A stretch of 64,000 bases of DNA, taken from Pseudomonas sp. S35. Lineage in GTDB: Bacteria > Pseudomonadota > Gammaproteobacteria > Pseudomonadales > Pseudomonadaceae. Each line of letters starts with the position of its first letter. The stretch's first letter is position 1. The notes under the pieces are model-generated. The model worked only from the letters and a program-made list of their open reading frames with translations, was not told the DNA's origin and did not search any database. This document shows positions 16,482-23,458 of the stretch, in pieces. The DNA lies in assembly GCF_009866765.1 (NCBI RefSeq), contig NZ_CP019431.1:4774001-4838000 (forward strand), in the 5' to 3' direction. The position numbers and the translations under genes are program-made.

Positions 16482-17699
16482 GTGAAAACCGTACTCATTG
16501 TTGACCCGTTTTCCACGGGCAAACTCTATGCCCCCTTGCTCAACGCGCAGGGCATACGGTGCATCGCCGTGATTTCCACACGTGCCTTGCCTGAACACTT
16601 TACCAACGACCTGATCGCAGAGAATTTCCATGAGGTGTATCACTGGGAAGAGAGCCTGCTGATCACCCTGGAAACCTTGTCACTGAGCGCGGTGATCGCC
16701 GGCTGCGAAACCGCGATCTACCTCACGGACTACCTGACGGAGCTTCTTCGCATCCCAGGCAACAGCCGTATCACCAGTGACCTGCGGCGCAACAAGTTCT
16801 CCATGCAGCAAGCGCTGAAAAAACACCAGTTGGCGCACATTGATTCGTACCTCCTGAGCTCACCGAGCCGCATTGGCGAAGTCGTGGCCAAGCTGGAGGA
16901 GTCGGCCACTTATGTGGTCAAGCCACTGAATTCAGCCGCCACCGAAGGCGTGGTGTTTGCCCAGGGCAAGGGCGAAGCAGAAACCGCCTTGCGAAACGCA
17001 GCCTGGCAGCAGAAAAACGACCTGGGTGAAACCAACCTTGGCTTCATCGTGCAGTCGTTTATCGCGGGGCCGGAGTACGTGGTCGACATGGTCGCCTTTG
17101 CCGGCACGTACATCGTTGCCAGTGTCTGCAAGTACACCAAGATCCAGAAAAACGGCAGCATGTTTGTCTATGAAAGCCTCGACACCCTAGACCCGCAGGC
17201 AGCCGAGCTGCACCCACTGATCGACTATGCCCGCCAGGCAGCGGCAGCCCTGGGCGTGCAGGTCGGGCCGATTCACATGGAGATCATCTGGTCTGACGCC
17301 GGGCCTGTCATGATTGAGGCAGGCGGGCGCTTGCACGGTGGCATCGCGCCCCTGCTGTTTCAGCAGGTGTATCACCCCGACTTGTTGTCACTGTCGATCG
17401 ACAGCTACATCGGCGAACCGTCCCCGCAGGTCAAGACAGTCAGCCAGATCAGCCACGGCCGGATCGGTTTCTTCTGCTCCGAAGAGAATCGCACCTTCGA
17501 CCTTCCCGCCCCCCTGGCCATACAGAGTGCCCAGGCGGACGAGGCCTATTGCGGCCACCGCTACTTCATCGGCCCTGGTGATACCACGCCACTCACGATC
17601 GACTTCGCCACCTGTCCGGGACTGTTCTGGCTACAGAGCCCTTCGGCGCTGCAGCTGGACGCCAGTACCGCCAACCTTCGAAAAAAACTGTGGTGTTAA
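16482..17699 (+). CDS. ATP-grasp ligase (carboxylate-amine / amino-acid ligase type)
   Basis: The 405-residue protein starts at a GTG with AAGG about 10 bases upstream. The ATP-grasp fold is visible in Tyr-Val-Val-Lys-Pro-Leu at about 145-150 (nucleotide-binding Lys), a glycine/alanine loop after it, Glu-Tyr-Val-Val-Asp near 205, and the metal-binding stretch His-Met-Glu ... Met-Ile-Glu-Ala-Gly-Gly-Arg at about 265-285. The family joins a carboxylate to an amine through an acyl phosphate, as in BacD-type dipeptide ligases. In this operon it probably couples the N-oxidised amino acid to a second building block; which one is unknown. Confidence 0.85.
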   Translation: MKTVLIVDPFSTGKLYAPLLNAQGIRCIAVISTRALPEHFTNDLIAENFHEVYHWEESLLITLETLSLSAVIAGCETAIYLTDYLTELLRIPGNSRITSDLRRNKFSMQQALKKHQLAHIDSYLLSSPSRIGEVVAKLEESATYVVKPLNSAATEGVVFAQGKGEAETALRNAAWQQKNDLGETNLGFIVQSFIAGPEYVVDMVAFAGTYIVASVCKYTKIQKNGSMFVYESLDTLDPQAAELHPLIDYARQAAAALGVQVGPIHMEIIWSDAGPVMIEAGGRLHGGIAPLLFQQVYHPDLLSLSIDSYIGEPSPQVKTVSQISHGRIGFFCSEENRTFDLPAPLAIQSAQADEAYCGHRYFIGPGDTTPLTIDFATCPGLFWLQSPSALQLDASTANLRKKLWC

Positions 17700-17703
17700 G
17701 GTT

Positions 17704-18381
17704 ATGAAAAGTCGCTTGATCCTCAAGAAGTCAGCCTGTGAGCTGGGCATCAACAATGCGTGCGCCGCCGTTATCGAAGACATCACCGTGTCGGACGACC
17801 AAAGTTTCGTCGGGGTGCTGCAAAGTAACCTGAACCATGTGGCCTCGCGCCTCAACGAGCTGGACTCAAACCTTGTGTATGAAGGGTTTGCCAAACAGCT
17901 CAAAAAGCTCGGCTACGAAAACACTGTCAGCGCCAACGAAAAGCTGCTGCGGCGGTTCATCGCCAAGGGCGTGTACCCCATCAACAACATCGTCGACGCC
18001 TATAACGCCGTCTCGATCCGTCATGGGGTCAGCATCGGCGTGCACACCTATCATCAGAAGGATGACATTTACGTAATGCGCTCGGACAAACCGAGGGTTC
18101 TACGCCCATTGTTCGCCAAGAAGCCCATCACGATTCCCGTTGGCGACATCGTCTATACCTGCGGAGACGTGCCTTTGGCGAGCATCGGCAAGGTGGACGC
18201 CGACGCCCACGACTTCAGGCTGACGAAAGACTCGTCCAGGCTATTGGTCGTGATCCTGGGGCATGACGACACGTCGTTTCAATTCAACCATGCGGTCATC
18301 GAAGAGTTCGTGGACACCCTTCGCCAGAAAATGCCGAACCTGAGTCACCACTTTCTCGAAACCGTTCGCGATCACGCCTAG
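17704..18381 (+). CDS. B3/B4 domain protein (PheRS beta-subunit-like, tRNA editing fold)
   Basis: The 225-residue protein matches the stand-alone B3/B4 fold: Tyr-Pro-Ile-Asn-Asn-Ile-Val-Asp-Ala-Tyr-Asn near 95-105 and Gly-Asp-Ile-Val-Tyr near 147. In PheRS this domain hydrolyses tRNA-Phe mischarged with Tyr. Free-standing members are thought to bind aminoacyl-tRNA or free amino acids. Here it may clear tRNAs charged with the toxic amino-acid product, or use aminoacyl-tRNA in biosynthesis; both are inferences. The gene starts 4 bases after the ATP-grasp stop and ends in a CTAG where its stop interlocks with that of the convergent Lrp gene. Confidence 0.75.
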   Translation: MKSRLILKKSACELGINNACAAVIEDITVSDDQSFVGVLQSNLNHVASRLNELDSNLVYEGFAKQLKKLGYENTVSANEKLLRRFIAKGVYPINNIVDAYNAVSIRHGVSIGVHTYHQKDDIYVMRSDKPRVLRPLFAKKPITIPVGDIVYTCGDVPLASIGKVDADAHDFRLTKDSSRLLVVILGHDDTSFQFNHAVIEEFVDTLRQKMPNLSHHFLETVRDHA

Positions 18382-18794
18382 CGCCAGGCCTTCAACACAG
18401 GATTGACCACGACCTCCTTCACATGCTCGATTTTCAGCAGGCTGTCCTTGAAGACCATCAGTTCTTCAAAGCTCCTGTAGCGGACGTCGAGCATCATGTC
18501 CACGTCGCCAAACAGCGAATAGGCATGCACCACCTGGCTGAACTGCTGGACCTTGGGGAATACCAGATGGCAACTGCTGCCATGGAGCGTCAGCATCAGA
18601 AACGCAGACTGCAGCACTTCATCTTCCTCGGCGACGTGGATGGTGAAGCCGAGGATGATGCCCTTTTCAATCAACTTCTGGACACGCGACTCCACCGCCG
18701 TTCGAGACTTGTGAACTTGCCGCGCCAATTGCGCCAGGCTGACACGGGAGTCATCCTTCAAGGCCGCAATGATCAGTTCATCTGTCTTGTCCAC
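18378..18794 (-). CDS. Lrp/AsnC-family transcriptional regulator
   Basis: The protein begins Val/Met-Asp-Lys-Thr-Asp from a GTG at 18794, preceded by a GGGGGCGG tract, and has 138 residues; an in-frame ATG at 18836 would add 14 unusual residues. The N-terminal helix-turn-helix (Leu-Ala-Gln-Leu-Ala-Arg ... Ser-Arg-Thr-Ala-Val-Glu-Ser-Arg) occupies about 1-55 and the RAM/AsnC effector domain about 60-138. Such regulators sense amino acids. Its stop codon overlaps that of the B3/B4 gene, and it lies 26 to 68 bases behind the EamA exporter gene, depending on start. It probably controls the cluster through the boxes at 13448-13484. Confidence 0.88.
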   Translation of the reverse strand: MDKTDELIIAALKDDSRVSLAQLARQVHKSRTAVESRVQKLIEKGIILGFTIHVAEEDEVLQSAFLMLTLHGSSCHLVFPKVQQFSQVVHAYSLFGDVDMMLDVRYRSFEELMVFKDSLLKIEHVKEVVVNPVLKAWR

Positions 18795-18862
18795 TCTGCC
18801 GCCCCCACACCGTTCTTTTCTATAGCAGACTTTCATTGCCGCTCACGCATGTCCTGAGCCCA

Positions 18863-19738
18863 TCACGTGGCAGACTTTACGCCAGGTACCGGTTTTATAC
18901 CCAGCCGACTGATCCACACCGCCCCCAGAATCACCAAGCCGCCCAAGGCCAGCCGCCCCAAGGGCTCGTGCTGGTTCCAGATCAGCAGGTTCAGCAACAG
19001 CCCCACCGGTACATGCAAGTTGTTCATCACGGCCAGGGTGCCGCCGTGGACCAGGCAGGCGCCCTTGTTCCACCAGTACATGCCCAGCGCCGTGCTGACC
19101 AGCCCGAGAAACAGCAGCACACCCCATTGCAGCGGTGCATCGGGCAAGAAGTTGGCTTTGCCGAACAGCAGGAAGGCAGGCAACACCACCAGCAGTGCAC
19201 CGAGGTAGAAGTAACCGAAGCGACGGTAATGCGGCAGGTCACTGGGGTAACGCGCGACCAAGTGCTTGTACATCACCTGCCCGGCGGCGTAGGTGAAGTT
19301 GGCCAGTTGCAGCAGCAGGAAGCCCATCAGGAAGTGCGGCGTGATCTGGTCGAAGCGAATCACCGCCGCACCCGCCACCGCTACCAGTGCGGCCACCAGC
19401 GCCCAAGGGTTGAAACGACGGTTCAGGGCATCTTCGATCAGCGTCACGTGCAACGGCGTGAGGATGGTGAACAGCAACACCTCCGGTACCGTGAGCACAC
19501 GAAAGCTCAGGTACAGGCACACGTACGTCACGCCAAACTGCAACGCACCGATCACCAGCATGCCGCGCATAAAAGCCGGTTCTACCGAACGCCAGCGGGT
19601 CAGCGGGATGAATACCAGTCCGGCCAACAACACGCGCACCAGCACCGCGAAGTAACTGTCGACATGACCGGCGAGGTATTCGCCGATCAGACTGAAGGAA
19701 AATGCCTGAATCAGGGTAACAACCAGTAGATAGCCCAT
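18863..19738 (-). CDS. EamA/DMT-family inner-membrane transporter
   Basis: The 291-residue protein has about ten hydrophobic helices arranged as two five-helix EamA repeats (about 1-140 and 145-285). It resembles the carboxylate/amino acid/amine exporter branch: the N-terminus reads Met-Gly-Tyr-Leu-Leu-Val-Val, and a Glu in helix 1 is followed by Tyr-Leu-Ala-Gly. It is transcribed towards the Lrp gene, so the two may form an operon. Substrate is unknown; an amino acid or related amine is reasonable given the Lrp partner. Confidence 0.88.
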   Translation of the reverse strand: MGYLLVVTLIQAFSFSLIGEYLAGHVDSYFAVLVRVLLAGLVFIPLTRWRSVEPAFMRGMLVIGALQFGVTYVCLYLSFRVLTVPEVLLFTILTPLHVTLIEDALNRRFNPWALVAALVAVAGAAVIRFDQITPHFLMGFLLLQLANFTYAAGQVMYKHLVARYPSDLPHYRRFGYFYLGALLVVLPAFLLFGKANFLPDAPLQWGVLLFLGLVSTALGMYWWNKGACLVHGGTLAVMNNLHVPVGLLLNLLIWNQHEPLGRLALGGLVILGAVWISRLGIKPVPGVKSAT

Positions 19739-19802
19739 GCGCGCCTCGTCTCGAATGGGCGGGACATTAAAGGTTTTCGGTGTTTGAAGAAACTCGGCGC
19801 AA

Positions 19803-19836
19803 AAAAAACCCGACCTCGCTAAAGCGTCAGTCGGGC
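19803..19836 (-). terminator. Rho-independent terminator of azoR
   Basis: On the minus strand CCCGAC and GTCGGG flank a short AT-containing loop and are followed by a run of eight T. It lies downstream of the azoreductase gene in its transcription direction. Confidence 0.8.
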
Positions 19837-19949
19837 AGGAGCACTCAGGAGCAACAAGTGCAAAGGGAGGTTCGTACGCGTACTTGAAGGGTTTGCGTCG
19901 AGCGATATAAACACCGCGCGATTATCTGACGATTAAAGGATCAAGCGGC

Positions 19950-20552
19950 TCATGCCACGAGCTGCACCAACAAGGCCTTGGCGTGGTTGATGCCCTTTTC
20001 CTGGAAATCACCGCTCAGGTTCACCCCTTCGGCGTGAATGAAAGTGACGTCATGAATCCCGATAAAGGCCATGACCTGGCGCAGGTACGGTTCCTGGTGA
20101 TCGGAGCTCGCGCCGGTGTGGATGCCGCCGCGTGCGGTGAGCACGATGGCACGCTTGCCGGTCAACAAACCCTGCGGGCCGGTGGGGGTGTATTTGAAGG
20201 TCACACCGGCGCGCAACACATGATCCAGCCAGGCCTTGAGGGTGCTGGGAATGGCGAAGTTGTACATCGGCGCGGCCATGACCAGGACATCGGCGGCCAG
20301 CAGTTCATCGGTCAGTTCGTTGGAGCGGTCGAGGGACGCCTGTTCGCCAGCGTTACGTTGATCGGCCGCTTTCATCCAGCCACCGAGCAGGTTGGCGTCC
20401 AGGTGCGGCACCGGGTTGAGGGCCACATCACGCACGGTGATGTGATCCGCTGGGTGGGCGGCCTGCCATTGGCTGATGAACTGCTGAGTCAGTTGGCGGG
20501 AAATCGAATCCTGCTGGCGGGCGCTGCTTTCGATGATCAGAACGTTGGACAT
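19950..20552 (-). CDS. azoR: FMN-dependent NADH-azoreductase / quinone reductase
   Basis: The 200-residue flavodoxin-fold enzyme is of the AzoR family: N-terminal strand and phosphate loop Glu-Ser-Ser-Ala-Arg-Gln-Gln-Asp-Ser-Ile-Ser at 8-18, flavin loop Ala-Ala-Pro-Met-Tyr-Asn-Phe at about 94-100, and the Thr-Ala-Arg-Gly-Gly loop near 139. It reduces azo dyes and quinones with NAD(P)H by a two-electron mechanism. It is cytoplasmic and monocistronic with its own terminator. The region upstream (20553-20703) is AT-rich and should hold the promoter. Confidence 0.93.
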   Translation of the reverse strand: MSNVLIIESSARQQDSISRQLTQQFISQWQAAHPADHITVRDVALNPVPHLDANLLGGWMKAADQRNAGEQASLDRSNELTDELLAADVLVMAAPMYNFAIPSTLKAWLDHVLRAGVTFKYTPTGPQGLLTGKRAIVLTARGGIHTGASSDHQEPYLRQVMAFIGIHDVTFIHAEGVNLSGDFQEKGINHAKALLVQLVA

Positions 20553-20703
20553 GGCTTCGTAGGCTCCATCTGAAACTGCTGTAAGTCGATGGAGAAAAGA
20601 TTAACCAAGGGCTATTCGATTAAAAAGCGCAAAAAATTGCTATAACCCATCTAGAAATTTGTTAATAAGCGGAGTATTCCTGTGGACATGCTCCGCTGCC
20701 GCT

Positions 20704-21018
20704 TTATTTTGGCGCGCAGGCCAATGCAATACGCATCTTGATAATGGCGCGGTTGAACTTCACCGTGGTGTTGGTGCTTTTGCCCGCCGGCACCGAGACC
20801 GTGCGACGACGTGGTGCCTCCGGGCCGTTGGTGAAGGTTACCGAACACACGGCGTCTTTCGTGCCGTAGTTATTCAGTTGTATCGAACTGATGTCGCCGT
20901 CCACATCGGAAGCGGTGTAATCAATGCTGACCCCGTCGATTTTCTTGGTCACGTCGATAGGGTAGGCAAACGCGCTCATCGGCAGCAGCGCCAGCAACAC
21001 ACAACAGAATTTTCTCAT
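20704..21018 (-). CDS. Small secreted protein of unknown function
   Basis: The start at 21018 gives a clear signal peptide (Met-Arg-Lys, hydrophobic core, Ser-Ala-Phe-Ala-Tyr cleavage site after about residue 19). The mature part is about 85 residues, beta-rich, with two cysteines (Ala-Val-Cys and Leu-Ala-Cys) that could pair. An in-frame ATG at 21066 would destroy the signal peptide. In Pseudomonas genomes I recall relatives mislabelled as 3-phosphoglycerate kinase; nothing here supports that. It is divergent from the LysR gene at 21068 and probably periplasmic. Confidence 0.75.
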   Translation of the reverse strand: MRKFCCVLLALLPMSAFAYPIDVTKKIDGVSIDYTASDVDGDISSIQLNNYGTKDAVCSVTFTNGPEAPRRRTVSVPAGKSTNTTVKFNRAIIKMRIALACAPK

Positions 21019-21067
21019 TCGGCAGTCTCCAATAAGGACTGTCAGCTTAGGACAAGAGGAACCCATC

Positions 21068-21991
21068 TTGAAAGCGCCCCGCGTTACCCTTGATCAATGG
21101 CGCACGCTGCAAGCCGTAGTCGACCATGGCGGCTTCGCCCAGGCGGCCGAAGCGCTGCACCGTTCGCAGTCCTCGGTGAGCTACACCGTGGCCCGCATGC
21201 AAGACCAATTGGGCGTGCCGCTGCTACGCATCGATGGGCGCAAGGCCGTCCTCACCGACGCCGGTGAAGTGCTGTTGCGCCGCTCGCGGCAACTGGTGAA
21301 AAACGCCAGCCAACTGGAAGACCTCGCCCACCATATGGAGCAAGGCTGGGAAGCCGAAGTGCGGCTGGTAGTGGACGCGGCTTACCCCAACGCGCGCCTG
21401 GTGCGTGCACTCACCGCCTTTATGCCGCAAAGCCGCGGTTGCCGCGTGCGCCTGCGCGAAGAGGTGCTGTCCGGTGTCGAGGAGCTGTTGATCGAAGGCG
21501 TGGCCGACCTGGCGATTTGCGGTTTCAGCATCCCCGGTTTCCTCGGCTCGGAGATGAGCGATGTGGAGTTCGTCGCCGTGGCCCACCCCGAACATCCATT
21601 GCATCGCATGAATCGCGAGCTGAGCTTCCAGGACCTGGAAAGCCAGATGCAGGTGGTGATCCGCGACTCCGGTCGCCAACAGCCTCGCGACGTCGGCTGG
21701 CTCGGCGCCGAACAACGCTGGACCGTCGGCAGCCTGGCCACCGCCGCGGCCTTCGTCGGCAGCGGCCTGGGCTTTGCCTGGTTGCCCCGGCACATGATCG
21801 AGCGTGAGCTCGCCGAGGGTGTGCTCAAGCAACTACCCTTGGAACAGGGCGGCAGCCGCCACCCCACGTTCTACCTGTATTCAAACAAGGACAAACCCTT
21901 GGGGCCGGCGACGCAGATCCTCGTGGAATTGCTGCGCACGTTTGACACGGCGCCCCTGGACGCGCCTTTCGCCGCCCCCCAACAAGCCTGA
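21068..21991 (+). CDS. LysR-family transcriptional regulator
   Basis: The 307-residue protein has a helix-turn-helix at about 7-65 (Gly-Gly-Phe-Ala-Gln-Ala-Ala-Glu-Ala-Leu-His-Arg-Ser-Gln-Ser-Ser-Val) and an effector domain at 90-295. It lies head-to-tail with the alpha/beta hydrolase gene 14 bases downstream, and the series hydrolase-PpiA-ABC transporter follows closely, so they may share a transcript. It is divergent from the small secreted protein gene. The regulated genes cannot be fixed from sequence. Confidence 0.92.
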   Translation: MKAPRVTLDQWRTLQAVVDHGGFAQAAEALHRSQSSVSYTVARMQDQLGVPLLRIDGRKAVLTDAGEVLLRRSRQLVKNASQLEDLAHHMEQGWEAEVRLVVDAAYPNARLVRALTAFMPQSRGCRVRLREEVLSGVEELLIEGVADLAICGFSIPGFLGSEMSDVEFVAVAHPEHPLHRMNRELSFQDLESQMQVVIRDSGRQQPRDVGWLGAEQRWTVGSLATAAAFVGSGLGFAWLPRHMIERELAEGVLKQLPLEQGGSRHPTFYLYSNKDKPLGPATQILVELLRTFDTAPLDAPFAAPQQA

Positions 21992-22005
21992 AACGGAGTT
22001 CACCC

Positions 22006-22809
22006 ATGGCCTGGTTCGACCATGAAGGCTGCAGCCTGCACTACGAGGAATACGGTCACGGCACGCCACTGGTGCTGATCCACGGCCTGGGCTCCAGCAG
22101 TCAGGATTGGGAATTGCAGATTCCGGTACTGGCCCGGCACTACCGCCTGATCGTGGTGGACGTACGCGGTCATGGTCGCTCTGATAAACCCCGCGAGCGC
22201 TACAGCATCCAGGGTTTCACCCATGACCTGGTGGCGCTGTTCGAGCACCTGAACCTGCCCCCCGCCCATGTGGTGGGCCTGTCCATGGGCGGCATGATCG
22301 CCTTCCAGTTGGCCGTGGATGAACCCGTGTTGGTCAGGAGCCTGTGCATCGTCAATAGCGCGCCCGAGGTCAAGGTGCGCAGTGCCGATGACTATTGGCA
22401 GTGGGCCAAACGCTGGACCCTGGCCCGCGTGCTCAGCCTGAACACCATCGGCAAGGCTTTGGGTGACAGATTGTTTCCAAAACCTGCACAGGCGGACCTG
22501 CGCCGCAAGATGGCCGAACGCTGGGCAAAAAACGACAAACGTGCTTATCTCGCCAGCTTCGATGCGATTGTGGGCTGGGGCGTGCAGGAACGACTTTCGC
22601 GGATTGCCTGTCCAACCCTGGTCATCAGCGCCGACCACGACTACACCCCTGTGGCGCACAAAGAAATCTATGTAAAACTGCTGCCCGATGCGCGACTGGT
22701 GGTGATCGAAGATTCCCGCCATGCCACGCCCTTGGATCAACCCGAAGTCTTTAACGCAACCTTGCTCGATTTTCTAAAGACAGTCGAAACCACTACCCAG
22801 GATCACTGA
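22006..22809 (+). CDS. Alpha/beta-fold hydrolase
   Basis: The 267-residue protein is a classical small alpha/beta hydrolase: oxyanion region His-Gly-Leu-Gly-Ser-Ser at 25-30, nucleophile elbow G-L-S-M-G-G near 95-100 (Ser97), acid Asp in Ser-Ala-Asp-His-Asp-Tyr, and the C-terminal His of Ser-Arg-His-Ala-Thr. It resembles PcaD/BioH-type esterases and enol-lactonases, but its neighbours do not indicate a catabolic pathway. There is no signal peptide. It is 14 bases behind the LysR gene and 3 bases before ppiA. Confidence 0.88.
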   Translation: MAWFDHEGCSLHYEEYGHGTPLVLIHGLGSSSQDWELQIPVLARHYRLIVVDVRGHGRSDKPRERYSIQGFTHDLVALFEHLNLPPAHVVGLSMGGMIAFQLAVDEPVLVRSLCIVNSAPEVKVRSADDYWQWAKRWTLARVLSLNTIGKALGDRLFPKPAQADLRRKMAERWAKNDKRAYLASFDAIVGWGVQERLSRIACPTLVISADHDYTPVAHKEIYVKLLPDARLVVIEDSRHATPLDQPEVFNATLLDFLKTVETTTQDH

Positions 22810-22812
22810 CCC

Positions 22813-23376
22813 ATGCTGAAAAAAATCGCCTTCTTTGCCGGTTCCGTATTATTCGCTGCCAACCTGATGGCAGCCGAGCCCGCCAAGGCGCCTCACGTAC
22901 TGATCAGCACCACCAACGGCGACATTGAAATCGAACTGGACCCGGTCAAGGCGCCGATCAGTACCAAGAACTTCCTGGCCTATGTCGACAAGGGCTTCTA
23001 CACCAACACGATTTTCCACCGCGTGATCCCGGGCTTCATGGTCCAGGGCGGCGGGTTCACCCAGCAAATGTCGCAAAAGCCGACCGAAGCGCCGATCAAG
23101 AACGAGGCCAGCAACGGCCTGCATAATGTGCGTGGCACGCTGTCGATGGCCCGTACGTCGAACCCGGATTCGGCCACCAGCCAGTTCTTCATCAACGTGG
23201 CTGACAACGCCTTCCTCGATCCAGGTCGCGATGCCGGTTATGCCGTGTTCGCCAAGGTGGTCAAGGGCATGGATGTGGTTGATGTGATCGTCAACTCGCA
23301 AACTACTACCAAGCAGGGCATGCAGAACGTGCCAATCGATCCTGTGTACATCAAGTCGGCCAAGCGCATCGACTGA
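22813..23376 (+). CDS. ppiA: Periplasmic peptidyl-prolyl cis-trans isomerase A (cyclophilin)
   Basis: This 187-residue cyclophilin has an N-terminal signal peptide (Met-Leu-Lys-Lys, hydrophobic core, Leu-Met-Ala-Ala cleavage near 20-21). The cyclophilin core follows from about 28 to 185, including [13 protein letters not shown] (catalytic Arg) and Ser-Gln-Phe-Phe-Ile-Asn. It accelerates proline isomerisation during folding of exported proteins. It follows the hydrolase gene by 3 bases. Confidence 0.95.
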   Translation: MLKKIAFFAGSVLFAANLMAAEPAKAPHVLISTTNGDIEIELDPVKAPISTKNFLAYVDKGFYTNTIFHRVIPGFMVQGGGFTQQMSQKPTEAPIKNEASNGLHNVRGTLSMARTSNPDSATSQFFINVADNAFLDPGRDAGYAVFAKVVKGMDVVDVIVNSQTTTKQGMQNVPIDPVYIKSAKRID

Positions 23377-23458
23377 GGTCTGCAGGAAACTCCGCGTGCA
23401 GCCCACAAGGCCGCGCGCGCATTTGAAAGGAGAGCCCGCCCTGCGGGCGTCAACCCTG

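Noticed and set aside
20704..21018. Annotation of the small secreted protein as 3-phosphoglycerate kinase
   Set aside because: It is about 100 residues with a signal peptide and has none of the nucleotide-binding sequence of that enzyme.
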